From positions 1-64,000 of the forward strand of contig CAKOKN010000001.1 of assembly GCA_934091055.1 (NCBI GenBank): a stretch of DNA of 64,000 nucleotides, given 5' to 3'. The notes beneath the pieces are model-generated. The model saw only the letters and a list, made by a program, of their open reading frames with translations, had not been told where the DNA came from and made no database searches. The stretch comes from an uncultured Bacilli bacterium. Its GTDB lineage: Bacteria; Bacillota_I; Bacilli_A; RF39; UBA660. Shown here piece by piece: positions 43,001 through 52,346 of this stretch (positions within the stretch are counted from its first letter, which is position 1; the number at the start of each line of letters is the position of its first letter). The position numbers and the translations under genes were made by a program.

Positions 43001-44608
43001 GAAGTATCAAGAATAACTAAGAAAGTTGCTAATCGTTTATGGCTTGAGAATTTGTCGTCAGTTATTTTGGTTGATGATTTGATAAAAAAATATAATGTTA
43101 GTACAAATTTATATGATGTTAAAGCCATAATAGGTGAATATGATGCACCTGAAAAACAAGAACAAGGTTTAATTGAATATTCATTTTTGAAAGATGGAAA
43201 TACAATAATTTATGGTTTAGATGGCAGTGAAAGGGAGATGCTTCTTAATTCGATTATGTATTCTTCAATGATAGGGCATACTTCTGATGAAATAAATTAT
43301 TATATAGTTGATTATGGTTCTGAGTCGTTAAGAAGGTTTTCAAATTTTTCTTCTGTTGGTGGAATGGTATATGCTGGAGAAGAAGATAAATTTAAAAACT
43401 TAATTAAATTAATAAAGAATGAAATAGCTAGAAGAAAAAAATTATATTCTAGTTATGGTGGTGAATATATAAATTATATTAATAAAAATGACAAAAAAGA
43501 ACCAATTAAAGTGTTTGTTTTTAATAATTTTGATTCTATATTTGAAAGTCATCAAGATATGTATGATTATCTTCCAGGATTAGTAAGAGATTCAGAAAGA
43601 TATGGAATAATATTTATTTTGACTGCTAATGCTATTAATTCTGTATCTATTAAGATTTCACAGAACTTTGGTAATATATATGCTTTTAGATTAAAAGATT
43701 CTTCTGATTATAATACAATATTTAACTCAAGAAAGAAGATTGAACTTAGAGATATATTTGGAAGAGGTCTTCTTAATAATGGTGAATTACACGAATTTCA
43801 AACTAGTTCAATAGTTAGTGATAGTAGTACTTTAGATGATTATATATATGAATTTTCTAAGAGAATAGATAATAGAACAAGTGCTAAATCTATACCTACA
43901 TTACCAGAAGTAGTTAATTATGATTTGATAAAACAAAGTATTAGTAGTTTATCTTCTGTACCTGTTGGTATATCAAGACAAGAATTAGAGATAGTAAATT
44001 ATGACTTCACTTTAAATACTGGTACTGTTATTACTTCTAGTAAATTACTTAATACTACTAAATTTATTAATAGCTTAGTAAGAGTATTAATAAATGTTCA
44101 GAATACAGATCTATTATTTATTGATGGAACTGGTAAACTTAGTGGCATAGGTAGTACTATTAAATATTTTTATAATTCAGATTTCGAAAATGTTTTGAAT
44201 TCATTCAATGATTATTTTGAAGAAATAAAACAATATAAAGTTAGTCGTTATCAAGTTGTTATTATTTATGGTTTTGATAAGTTTATGAGTAAGTTAAATA
44301 ATAAACCATTGTTTGAAAAGTTTATTTCTAGTATAAAAAGTAATGAGTTATTTAAAATTGTTTTAGCAGATGATGCAAATAAAATTAAAACTTATGGCTT
44401 TGAATCTTGGTATACATCTTTATTTAGTAATAGTGATGGTATATGGATAGGTAAGGGTATATCTGATCAAAACATATTTAAAATTGGTACTATTAAGAAA
44501 GAATATATGGAAGAATTTAAGAATAATTATGGTTTGATCATAAATGATGGTACTCCTGTTGTTACAAAGCTTATTGAATTAGATGGAGGGGAATCAGATG
44601 GAAAATAA
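40052..44608 (+). CDS. essC: EssC-type FtsK/SpoIIIE ATPase of a type VII secretion system
   Basis: A 1518-residue protein with EssC architecture. Residues 1-200 are FHA-like (NNGDRLNVFGLNIFFL), membrane helices lie at about 256-280 and 293-317, and three ATPase domains follow. The first is intact, with Walker A GMTGSGKSE at 708-716 and Walker B LFIICDEFAEL near 825. The second (IIYGLDGSEREM, about 1053) and third (about 1320-1500) have degenerate P-loops. EssC is the motor of T7SSb secretion and selects substrates. EsaA, EssA and EssB are not found around it. Confidence 0.9.
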   Translation: MKILLFLSDKLVEFKLPTEVLGSFSFDDKENEENKLINVEAIDGNWYLYSTSDVTIFDNNQVVKNMKIEENHFYELKRDNDTFLIYVQSLYERTLMPYLYDDRISIILGNNEGCNIKYNCKYIDDVLFNIEKKNGMLLLNIISSKVPVYVNKKRFLKGSLVINNGDRLNVFGLNIFFLSNSFLINNPNNSVFINEVKANINFCILPKQDEYSLVDVKDKDLYSENSYFSKSSRIRRFIETKEIKLDPPPKDGNNDDTPFLMVVGPMLTMGITSAVTLVSTINRINSGETTISASWPQLVTGSAMLLSTMLWPVITKVYSKKQKIRKEKELLRKYTLYLKKKEKEFSDELKLQQDILLENLITLEGCLEIISKRGILFWNKRNDENDFLNVRVGTGDVKLKIDVRYPEEGFTIDEDALKDQADALVEKYKYIKGAPMGYSLYDNTVTAVMGDRILSTSFINNIILQLLTFYSYEDLKIVVFTNESNKEEWDYIKYLYHNFTDDKSFRFFASNSDSGKNVTEFLNFEINNRASIQSNDKINYKPYYLVIVDDYSMVKKSLFLKKVTESEKNLGCSILLAENKLSRLPSKCTNFISLTSNRSEILINSYEKQEKINFNNEINPNINMKNIAKYLSNIPIEFEEGIRQLPDAINFLEMEKVGKVEQLNILNRWNTNDSTTSLKAEVGVDETGNLMYLDLHEKFHGPHGLIAGMTGSGKSEFIITYILSMAINYSPEYVSFILIDYKGGGLAGAFENKVTGISLPHLAGTITNLDKSEMDRTLVSIDSEIKRRQKKFNEARDALGESTIDIYKYQRFYKDGKISEPIPHLFIICDEFAELKSQQPDFMDNLISVARIGRSLGVHLILATQKPSGVVNDQIWSNTKFRVCLKVQDEQDSKEMLKKPDAAGLKQVGRFYLQVGYDEYYALGQSAWCGAKYFPSNKMMKQVDKSLNFINDNGFKIKNVQAGTGVKMNAQGEQLSSIMKSIIEVSRITKKVANRLWLENLSSVILVDDLIKKYNVSTNLYDVKAIIGEYDAPEKQEQGLIEYSFLKDGNTIIYGLDGSEREMLLNSIMYSSMIGHTSDEINYYIVDYGSESLRRFSNFSSVGGMVYAGEEDKFKNLIKLIKNEIARRKKLYSSYGGEYINYINKNDKKEPIKVFVFNNFDSIFESHQDMYDYLPGLVRDSERYGIIFILTANAINSVSIKISQNFGNIYAFRLKDSSDYNTIFNSRKKIELRDIFGRGLLNNGELHEFQTSSIVSDSSTLDDYIYEFSKRIDNRTSAKSIPTLPEVVNYDLIKQSISSLSSVPVGISRQELEIVNYDFTLNTGTVITSSKLLNTTKFINSLVRVLINVQNTDLLFIDGTGKLSGIGSTIKYFYNSDFENVLNSFNDYFEEIKQYKVSRYQVVIIYGFDKFMSKLNNKPLFEKFISSIKSNELFKIVLADDANKIKTYGFESWYTSLFSNSDGIWIGKGISDQNIFKIGTIKKEYMEEFKNNYGLIINDGTPVVTKLIELDGGESDGK

Positions 44609-44915
44609 GATATTAATTAAATTAATAGTTCCTGAATTGAATGAGACTTATGACTTATTTATTCCTGTTAATGAATATATTTGGAAGATAATAAAGTTAT
44701 CTGTTAATGCAGTTTCTGATTTGTCAAGAGGTGCTTTAGATATGAATAAGACTTATTATTTAATTAATAAAGAAAATGGTTCAATATATCAAAGTAATCA
44801 AATAGTTATAAATACTGATATAAGAAATTCTACTGAATTAATTCTTCTTAGTAATAACAATGAAAAAAATTATAATGTTGGTCTTAGAATGAATATATCT
44901 GCTGAAAAAAAGTAA
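44598..44915 (+). CDS. YukD/EsaB-like ubiquitin-fold protein
   Basis: A 105-residue protein starting MENKILIKLIVPELNETYDL, a beta-grasp-like pattern as in YukD/EsaB, the small cytosolic T7SSb component, followed by a second half with NKTYYLINKENGSIYQ. The ATG at 44598 has GGAGGGG at 44585-44591 and overlaps the essC end by 11 bases, indicating coupling. A start at 44583 lies too close to that site. The family match is by pattern and place rather than strong sequence. Confidence 0.65.
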   Translation: MENKILIKLIVPELNETYDLFIPVNEYIWKIIKLSVNAVSDLSRGALDMNKTYYLINKENGSIYQSNQIVINTDIRNSTELILLSNNNEKNYNVGLRMNISAEKK

Positions 44916-44932
44916 AATAACTGTAAATAACA

Positions 44933-44961
44933 TTGTAAAAAATGATTTTATATGTAATAAT
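44933..44961 (+). promoter_or_regulatory. Promoter of the T7SS substrate genes
   Basis: TTGTAA (44933-44938), 17-base spacer and AATAAT (44956-44961) with TGT before it. A hairpin (ATGAGA 44968-44973 with TCTCAT 44984-44989) lies in the leader. Confidence 0.4.
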
Positions 44962-45019
44962 GGTATTATGAGAGTAAGGATATTCTCATTAAAAAGTGTT
45001 TTGGAAGTGAGGTGAGTAT

Positions 45020-45655
45020 ATGACAGGTTTTGATCCAGCGCTAGTTAGTAATTCTATAAATAGTGTAAATAATTCTTATAATGAATTAATGAGAGCTTTA
45101 GTAAATGACACACAAAATAAGTTCGTTAATCCTATGGCTATGTATTGGGCTTGTAATAGTGCACAAAAGTTTTTTAATGATGCATTTTTAAGTGCAATGA
45201 CTGAGCTAACAAATGGAGTAAATGTTACTTTTGAAAGTGTTGTTACTACTATGAATGAAGCTGCTAATGCTTGGGCTCAACAAACAGAAACTTCTTATTC
45301 TCCAATTAGCTTTAGTGCTAATCCATCAAAAATAGATGTTTCTGGAGTACAAGAAAATATCAATGGTATAAGAGGTGTTGATAAAGCTAATGCCACTTCT
45401 ACAGTTGCAGTACTTTCTACAATTGAAGCTAGTGTTGATTCAGCTTTAGATAGTGCAAAACAAGCAGTTGCAAATTGTGGTTTTGTTGGAGATGCTCAAG
45501 CTGAATCTTTAATAAGCTCATTAGAAAAGATTAGAACTAATATTTCTACAGCTACTAAAGAATTAACTTCTGCAGTTAATAGTGCTATAGAAAATACAGT
45601 ATCTGCTTATGGTGATTTAGCTGGTAAGATTTCAGAAGCTTTTACTGGTAATTAA
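45020..45655 (+). CDS. Tandem WXG100-like T7SS substrate
   Basis: A 211-residue, highly helical, low-charge protein rich in Ala, Ser, Thr and Asn, without signal peptide. The first half has a Trp-containing turn (MYWACNSAQKFF) where WXG100 proteins have W-x-G; the second half (about 110-211) is a second helical hairpin of similar length. It appears to be a fused pair of WXG100-like helices, perhaps the main secreted substrate or a structural partner, in place of a canonical EsxA of about 100 residues. GAGGTGAG precedes the start, and it seems to have its own promoter. Confidence 0.6.
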   Translation: MTGFDPALVSNSINSVNNSYNELMRALVNDTQNKFVNPMAMYWACNSAQKFFNDAFLSAMTELTNGVNVTFESVVTTMNEAANAWAQQTETSYSPISFSANPSKIDVSGVQENINGIRGVDKANATSTVAVLSTIEASVDSALDSAKQAVANCGFVGDAQAESLISSLEKIRTNISTATKELTSAVNSAIENTVSAYGDLAGKISEAFTGN

Positions 45656-45749
45656 TAATTTAGAAAAGATTAATTCTTTTCTAAACATATGTCAATATAT
45701 ATTGTGTTGACATATGTTTGGGAAAAAATGGATAAATGGTGATTTGTTT

Positions 45750-46322
45750 ATGATGGTAAATATTGATGTATTAATGTTAGAAGATACTTTAAAAATGTTA
45801 AATAATACTATAGCTGATTATGAAGAAGTTAATAGAAATATTTTTAATACTTTGAAGCAATCATCTTTTTTTTGGAATGATGGTGTGGCTAGAAATTTCT
45901 TTGACAGTCTTGATAATCAACAAAATAATGATATGATGGTAATAAATAATTTAAAAGAAAATAAAGAACTTATTTCTTATATGGTAAATAGTTATTTAGT
46001 AATAGGAAAAAAGATTAAGTGTAATTTAAATTCAAGGGATACTGTCAGTAGTAAAATAAAGGAAATACTACAAGATATTTCTAGTACATTATCTATATAT
46101 AATAGATTAGATACTAGTTTTTGTCCTTATGAAAGAAATTTATTGAATAAAGAAAAAAACAATCTTATACAAGTATATAATTCATTAAATACGATGCTTA
46201 GTGAAATTACAAAGAGTTTTAATAAAATTGAAGAGATAGAAAGAAATGTAAATAGTAAGATTGAAAAATTAAATGACTATGTTGTTGAAAAGTTTTCTTA
46301 TGATGAATATATAAAGGATTAG
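45750..46322 (+). CDS. WXG100-like helical T7SS protein
   Basis: A 190-residue helical protein, MMVNIDVLMLEDTLKMLNNT at the start, then FFWNDGVARNFFDSL. W-N-D-G is like the W-x-G turn of the WXG100 family but with one extra residue. Later it has two long coiled-coil helices. It may be an LXG-associated partner (Lap-like) that pairs with an effector. GGTGAT (45738-45743) supports the ATG at 45750, rather than a longer frame from 45714. Its TAG overlaps a GTG of the next gene. Confidence 0.6.
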   Translation: MMVNIDVLMLEDTLKMLNNTIADYEEVNRNIFNTLKQSSFFWNDGVARNFFDSLDNQQNNDMMVINNLKENKELISYMVNSYLVIGKKIKCNLNSRDTVSSKIKEILQDISSTLSIYNRLDTSFCPYERNLLNKEKNNLIQVYNSLNTMLSEITKSFNKIEEIERNVNSKIEKLNDYVVEKFSYDEYIKD

Positions 46323-46330
46323 TGATAGTT

Positions 46331-46648
46331 ATGAGTAGGGCGTTTGCTGATGAAATAGAATTAAATAATTATATTGAAAAAATAAGATGTTTCAAAAATA
46401 TGCAAGAAGATAATAAAGATTTAATTGAAAGACAATTAAATAATGTTTTACAGTATTATAAAACTTCTAATAGTAGTAAGTATTCTTCAAAATGTGATAA
46501 AACTGTTTTGGAGTTGAAAGAATTAGATCTTAATCTAAATAAATATATTTATGTTTTAGAAAAAGCAATTATAAGATATCAGTTGTTAGCTAAAAATACT
46601 ACTGGAAAATTTGAAAACATTATAAGTGGAGTTGATTATAATGAATGA
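46331..46648 (+). CDS. Small helical T7SS-associated protein
   Basis: A 105-residue helical protein with coiled-coil character, no Trp turn and no signal. It has the size of Lap-type targeting partners of LXG effectors, and sits in a run of four small genes before the giant effector. The start is ATG 46331; a GTG at 46322 is in frame. It overlaps the next gene by 8 bases. Confidence 0.5.
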   Translation: MSRAFADEIELNNYIEKIRCFKNMQEDNKDLIERQLNNVLQYYKTSNSSKYSSKCDKTVLELKELDLNLNKYIYVLEKAIIRYQLLAKNTTGKFENIISGVDYNE

Positions 46649-46883
46649 TGAATTAAAATTAAAATATAAAAATCTTTTTTATAATTTAAATAATATTAAT
46701 AGTAAATTAAAAAGTATTTCTTATAAAGTGGATAGTTTAAGAAATTATTTGAATGATAATTTTGTTATTGATAATCAAATTGTGGAGAATAATCGTAATT
46801 ATTATATAAAAAATGAGATAAATACTGTTTCTAACGAATTAAGTAATGTAGTTATTCCTTCGGTTAGAAATAAGTCATTTTAG
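46641..46883 (+). CDS. Small helical T7SS-associated protein
   Basis: An 80-residue helical, Asn-rich protein. GTGGAG (46626-46631) lies upstream of the ATG at 46641, which overlaps the stop of the preceding gene. It has no signal peptide or known motif. Its place just before the giant effector gene at 46900 suggests it pairs with that protein, like the small helical partners of LXG toxins, but this is inferred from order alone. Confidence 0.5.
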   Translation: MNDELKLKYKNLFYNLNNINSKLKSISYKVDSLRNYLNDNFVIDNQIVENNRNYYIKNEINTVSNELSNVVIPSVRNKSF

Positions 46884-46899
46884 TAGGAAGTGAGTAACG

Positions 46900-49800
46900 A
46901 TGGATAATATAGCAGTAAGTTCTGGTAAAACTAATGCAAGCTCTTTTTTTAATAACAATACTACTAATAATATCTCTTTTGATAGTAATAATAAGATAAG
47001 TGGTAATAATGTTGAAAAGATAAGTAATTCTTTTCGCCAAAATCTTTCTGATGTTGAAAGTATTGATGTTTTATCTAATGTTAATAAGAATACGGTTTTG
47101 AATACTAATTCTACAGATGATATGATTACTAGAAATGGTGTTCTTAATAGTTGGATTTCATATATTAAAACTACTTTAGATGATCTAGTATATCAAAAAC
47201 AACAAACTATTGAAAACTATTACAATAAATTTAATCAAACACATTTTTCGGATTTGATTGTAAATCAAGAAACGGGAGAGTATTTGACCCCGGAAGAATA
47301 TAAAAAATCTTCTGAGACGTTAGAAAGTTTTTTGATACAAAATGGTTATCCAACTAGTGATGGAGTAGATCCTGATTTGTATTTAAAGGGTGTGGAGGCT
47401 TTTAATAATTATGTAGATACAGAGTATACAGAATTATTTAATAAACATTTTGAAGAAGCAACTGGTATATCCTATGATGAATATGTTTTAAAAATAAATA
47501 CTTTTGATCAAGATATTACTAATCTTAAATCTAATTTATATGCTTTTGAGCAGCAGGCTAAGGAAGAACCTTATTTAGAAATGATTGAAACAGATGAATA
47601 TAAAAAGTTTTATGAAGATAACCCTGATTTACTTAATGAAATTAATAGCATATATGATAGTGGTAAATATAAAATATTTAACGATTCATTATATGTAGAT
47701 GCTTCTCAAATACCCAAAGACTATATGTATAATGGAAATGATAATACTGTTACAATAGATGGAAAAATATATTATAAATATCAGTCTCCTGATGAATATA
47801 AAAATAATGTTGATTTATTAAATGCTTTTTTGGAACAAAATGGTTATACTACTGATCCTGCTTTTGATCCTATTGAATATAATAAAGGCGTAGATGAATT
47901 TAATAAATATGTAGATAAGATGTTTGGTAGTGGATTTAATTATGAGTTTTTATATTCAATGATTAATACAAAAGATGCTGCATATTTAACTGATGAAGAA
48001 AAACAAATATATATATATTTATTGTCAAATAAAAGTAATGAAGAAGCTAGTGAATATATAAAGGCAATAGAAGACAAGATTAATCAAAGAAAAGGACAAG
48101 AAGAAGCTAATGAGTTTATTGCCAGTATAACTGATGAAGATGGTAATATTAATTATAATGTTTTATCAGGGTTATTAGCTAATGGTAAGGGTATATTAAG
48201 TGGAATAGAGACATTTGGTGAAGGATTGGCAAATGTATTTAGAACTGAAGGTATAATGTCTGATAATCAATATGCTCAAATGTATATTATAGAGGCTTTA
48301 ACCAATACATCTGGTGCTTATGTAAATTCACTTGCCGAGAGTATTCTTAGTGATAAGGGTGAAGAGGCTTGTAATGAGTTTCTTGAAAATATGATTAATG
48401 TGAAGACTGGAGAAATAAATTTAGATTATGCTAAGACTGTTTTAACAAATGTGGAATATCAAAATTTAGAGGAAAAGATTAATAAGGATAAGAATACACT
48501 TTTAGATGATGCTTTTCAATTTGGTAGTAGTTTTGGTAATATGCTTCCTTCAATGGCTTGTACTTTTGTTTTATCATCTATTGGTGCTGCCCCTATGGCT
48601 ACTAGTTTAATAGGTAATTTGTTGATGGGATTTAGTGCTGGTGGAAATGCAAAGAATCAAGCATTAGTTTCTGGTAACGATTTATTATCGTCGACAATAT
48701 ATGGTGTATTAAGTGGAACATCTGAAACTTGTCTTGGTATGCTTTTAGGTAATATACCTGGATTAAATACAAATGCTTCTTTATCTTTAAAAGGTATCTT
48801 TAGTGAAGGATTTGAGGAGTTTTCTCAAGAATATGTAGATGCTGGTCTAAGGTGTGCTCTTTTGGGTGAGACCATAGATATAGATCAGTTAGGCCCTGAT
48901 TCTCTTAAATCTTTTGTTTATGGATGTTTGATGTCTTTTGGATTGAATTCTGCAACAATGGGTGTTAAATTAGCGGTTAATGGTAGTACTGTTGAATTAA
49001 AAAGTTTGTCTGATTTTAAGTCTTTCTTTAAAATATTAAATGATTCAAGTATCATATTAAATGATAATAATCAAACTGGAACTAAAGATATAATAGTAGA
49101 TGATAGTATTACTAATAAATCTGAAATGGTAGAAATGATTAGTAAAATATTTCAGGATTCTGATGTATATGTTAAGACAGATAATGGACTTGTTTCTTAT
49201 GAAGATTATAATGTTGATACAATTAATTCTTCTATAGTTGAAAATATTAATACATCTGAAACTGATACTTCTGGTTTAGATGATAATGCAAATATTGATA
49301 ATAGTTCAGATATTTCTGAAATTTCACAAACTGTAGTTACAAATGATATTCATTCAAGTGTTTCTGAAACTATATTAAATGCAACTGATACTGTCGATTC
49401 GTTTGGTAGTTTTATTGATAAAGTTATAAAAATGGATGAAAATACATTGCCAGAAGGTTTTACTAGTGTTGAGGAATATAAAAATTTTGTTGTTGATACT
49501 TTAGTAAACAGTGGTAAGATTGAAACATTAAATAATGCATATATTGGTTCATTAATTAAGGATCCTATATTATTTACGCGTTTGTTAAGTACTGAAATTG
49601 GTTCTAGTAAAATTGATAATTTAATTATTAAAAGTGATAATCTTGTTGATTGTATTTCTCTGCTTGCCCCAGCTTTTAATAACTTAACTGTTGAGCAGTT
49701 TTGCGATGTTTTTAACTCGCCAGTAGTAAAAGAATATGTTGAAAATCTTTCTTTTAAAGATTTTAAAAATGTTGTTATAGGTCTTAGTAGAGTAAATTCT

Positions 49801-51624
49801 TATTTTTTACAATCTAGCGTATTTATTGAGAAGTTGGAGAATATGAGTATAAGTGATTTTTATGATGTGATTGGCAATATTTTTAGTCTGAGTTATCAAG
49901 AAATTCCCAATTCTATCGATTATAGTAATTATAGTTCTTTTTTACGTTATGTTTATGAAAACTTTGCCACTTTGGATATATTAATGAATAATGCCAAATA
50001 TATTGATAAAATAGATAATGTTTTATTTAATCCTTATAAAGTTGAAGATGCTGAGGTTAATGAATTGATTACCAAGATAAAGAATAATGGAAAGAATGCG
50101 GAATCTACTTTATACAATAAAATAGCTATGAATGCTCCTGAGCTTTTGTCTTTTAATGGCTTTTCGCTTTCTTATATCGAGGATGTTGATCCAAATTGTT
50201 ATTATGATATTACATTTGAGCTTGATGGTAAAGTGTCCACTAAATCTGTAATCTCTACTAGAACAAAATTAAATTTGAAAGAAAATTTAACTAGAGATAT
50301 GTTATCTGCTGCATATAATGATAAATTTAAAATTTTAAATATAAAAAAGAATGATGTGAAAAGCAGTTTATATTTAACGAAGAATGATGGCGTTAGTGAT
50401 GGAATTAATAAGATTAAATTGATTATAGATGGAAAAGAAAAAAGTATTTTAAAGAAATCTAATTATGGACCAATTGTGGATTTAAATAATGTTATTTCTG
50501 ATTATAATAACGTTGATGTAGTTAGTGTTGAGCCAATTCAGTCACAAGACTTGATTGTAAGTGATGTTACTTCAATTTACGAAATTTCATATCTAGATTT
50601 GATAGATAGTGAAGTGAAAAAATTTTATTTATCTCCGAACAGTTATGGCAAATTGCAGATTGATGAATATTTGATTTCTAATGATATAGTAGATTTTTCT
50701 GATATTAATGTAAAGAGTGTTGCTTTATCAGATATAAAGTTAAATTTCGATTTTGTGAATTCCAAATCTGGTGTTGATATTTATTCAAAAAATAAATATG
50801 GAGGAGCTCAAGGTGATGTTTTTAATATAATTAAAGATAGTATTTTAGGAAATACACAATCCGATATAGATTTATTAAAGGCATCGTTACTAAAAAACAT
50901 TATTACTAACTATTATCCTAATATAACTGATGTAGAAATGATTAATTTGTGTGAAGTTTATGCTAAGAGTGGTTGTGGATATATGGCACTTGCTAATACA
51001 ATAGCCACTTATATTGGCAATTTGGAAAATGGTGCTTCGATTTTTAAAGAACGATTTGGTTATGATTTATATATTGAAAGCGGTGGTAAGAAAATATATA
51101 ACCTAGAAGCAATAGCATTGGATCTTTTTTTAAACTATCGATTTACAAATAGTGTAGAACAAATAATTAATTCGTCCCGATTAGGTTTATCAGCAGCATC
51201 CAACGATTACTATACTGCTGCTTATAAATTCTTATATCCAAAAGGATTTGATGTTTACTCAGACTATTGCCAAGTGGGATCGACAAATATTAAAAATAAT
51301 TTAGTTACTGATATTGCTAATTTTGGTGGTTCATCATTTAAAATTTTGAATGCATCACAGTTCAATTTGAATTTGGTCAATAATGCTGCTGAAATTTTAG
51401 AATCGGATGCTGCCCTTACTAATAGTTCGATTAGTAATAATAAAATAGAAAATATTGGAGGACACGCTATGGTTGTTACGGGAATAAATATAGATGGTAA
51501 TTTGCTTGTTTCTTCTTGGAGTAAAATGTGTTCTTTCGATTCTGAAAGTTACCAGAATCGTATAAATCAAGGAAACCTTGGTGGACGATTAGGAGTTACT
51601 TTGATAAGTTATGGTATACGATAA
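46900..51624 (+). CDS. Giant putative T7SS effector with C-terminal papain-like peptidase domain
   Basis: A 1574-residue protein without a signal peptide. Residues about 125-178 and 293-342 are related repeats (EYKKSSETLESFLIQNGYPT and EYKNNVDLLNAFLEQNGYTT). A hydrophobic, glycine-rich region at about 545-690 could enter membranes. The C-terminal 250 residues have SGCGYMALANTI with Cys1359, GGHAMVVTG with His1522 and VSSWSKM near 1537, matching the Cys, His and SW order of papain-like peptidases, with Ser where Asn is usual. It follows four small helical proteins and precedes a candidate immunity gene. Peptidase activity is inferred. Confidence 0.7.
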   Translation: MDNIAVSSGKTNASSFFNNNTTNNISFDSNNKISGNNVEKISNSFRQNLSDVESIDVLSNVNKNTVLNTNSTDDMITRNGVLNSWISYIKTTLDDLVYQKQQTIENYYNKFNQTHFSDLIVNQETGEYLTPEEYKKSSETLESFLIQNGYPTSDGVDPDLYLKGVEAFNNYVDTEYTELFNKHFEEATGISYDEYVLKINTFDQDITNLKSNLYAFEQQAKEEPYLEMIETDEYKKFYEDNPDLLNEINSIYDSGKYKIFNDSLYVDASQIPKDYMYNGNDNTVTIDGKIYYKYQSPDEYKNNVDLLNAFLEQNGYTTDPAFDPIEYNKGVDEFNKYVDKMFGSGFNYEFLYSMINTKDAAYLTDEEKQIYIYLLSNKSNEEASEYIKAIEDKINQRKGQEEANEFIASITDEDGNINYNVLSGLLANGKGILSGIETFGEGLANVFRTEGIMSDNQYAQMYIIEALTNTSGAYVNSLAESILSDKGEEACNEFLENMINVKTGEINLDYAKTVLTNVEYQNLEEKINKDKNTLLDDAFQFGSSFGNMLPSMACTFVLSSIGAAPMATSLIGNLLMGFSAGGNAKNQALVSGNDLLSSTIYGVLSGTSETCLGMLLGNIPGLNTNASLSLKGIFSEGFEEFSQEYVDAGLRCALLGETIDIDQLGPDSLKSFVYGCLMSFGLNSATMGVKLAVNGSTVELKSLSDFKSFFKILNDSSIILNDNNQTGTKDIIVDDSITNKSEMVEMISKIFQDSDVYVKTDNGLVSYEDYNVDTINSSIVENINTSETDTSGLDDNANIDNSSDISEISQTVVTNDIHSSVSETILNATDTVDSFGSFIDKVIKMDENTLPEGFTSVEEYKNFVVDTLVNSGKIETLNNAYIGSLIKDPILFTRLLSTEIGSSKIDNLIIKSDNLVDCISLLAPAFNNLTVEQFCDVFNSPVVKEYVENLSFKDFKNVVIGLSRVNSYFLQSSVFIEKLENMSISDFYDVIGNIFSLSYQEIPNSIDYSNYSSFLRYVYENFATLDILMNNAKYIDKIDNVLFNPYKVEDAEVNELITKIKNNGKNAESTLYNKIAMNAPELLSFNGFSLSYIEDVDPNCYYDITFELDGKVSTKSVISTRTKLNLKENLTRDMLSAAYNDKFKILNIKKNDVKSSLYLTKNDGVSDGINKIKLIIDGKEKSILKKSNYGPIVDLNNVISDYNNVDVVSVEPIQSQDLIVSDVTSIYEISYLDLIDSEVKKFYLSPNSYGKLQIDEYLISNDIVDFSDINVKSVALSDIKLNFDFVNSKSGVDIYSKNKYGGAQGDVFNIIKDSILGNTQSDIDLLKASLLKNIITNYYPNITDVEMINLCEVYAKSGCGYMALANTIATYIGNLENGASIFKERFGYDLYIESGGKKIYNLEAIALDLFLNYRFTNSVEQIINSSRLGLSAASNDYYTAAYKFLYPKGFDVYSDYCQVGSTNIKNNLVTDIANFGGSSFKILNASQFNLNLVNNAAEILESDAALTNSSISNNKIENIGGHAMVVTGINIDGNLLVSSWSKMCSFDSESYQNRINQGNLGGRLGVTLISYGIR

Positions 51625-51634
51625 GGAGGTTGTA

Positions 51635-52294
51635 ATGAAAGAGTATAAATTTTTTCCTAATTCTTATGATGTGAATAAGAAGAAGGCGCTGAATTTAAGT
51701 GATGATGAATTCTTACTGTTTCAACAGTATTATAAAAAGTGTTTTGAAAAATTATTGATAGGTCTTTTTGACTTTAATAGTATAGATAAATTTATTAATG
51801 ATAGTGGTATGGAGTTGCCAATTGTTGATGATACAGAATATAATTTTTATCATAACAATTCTGTCTTAAATAGTAATTATGTGTTTTTAAGGAATAATGT
51901 TCATATAGAAAATTTAAATGATAATGAAATTAACATAATTAGGGGTAATCTTTTAAATGGTGAAGAATTAAATTATCAATTTTTAATAAGTACCTTTCAA
52001 AAAGTGTTTTATGAAAGTGGTAATTATTCTATGTTTGGTATAGAGACTTTTGATTGCATATTAGATTCAGATAGTTTGATTTTCGAGTTTGCTTTTGATC
52101 AAAAGAAATTTACTAAGAAGGAACAATTTATTTTGGCTGATAAGGTTTTTGATGGAATAAAACATTCTTTATCACCAATTCAGAAAATTTTAAATTCTAA
52201 GATATCATTTTTAGAATATAAGGCAATTCCTGATATTTATTTTGTTGAAGAAGAAAAGAAAGAAGAAGAGGTTATTAGGAATTATAATATATAG
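51635..52294 (+). CDS. Hypothetical partner or immunity protein of the papain-like effector
   Basis: A 219-residue soluble protein starting MKEYKFFPNSYDVNKKKALN with AAGGAGG at 51623-51629, eleven bases after the giant effector. It has no membrane segment, and mixed alpha-beta sequence with an acidic C-terminal tail (VEEEKKEEEV). Toxin then immunity order makes it the first immunity candidate for the papain-like domain. I do not recognise a family. Confidence 0.55.
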   Translation: MKEYKFFPNSYDVNKKKALNLSDDEFLLFQQYYKKCFEKLLIGLFDFNSIDKFINDSGMELPIVDDTEYNFYHNNSVLNSNYVFLRNNVHIENLNDNEINIIRGNLLNGEELNYQFLISTFQKVFYESGNYSMFGIETFDCILDSDSLIFEFAFDQKKFTKKEQFILADKVFDGIKHSLSPIQKILNSKISFLEYKAIPDIYFVEEEKKEEEVIRNYNI

Positions 52295-52346
52295 TTAATT
52301 AGTGTATATATTGGAATATTAATTCTATTTAGAAGGAGGAATAAAA

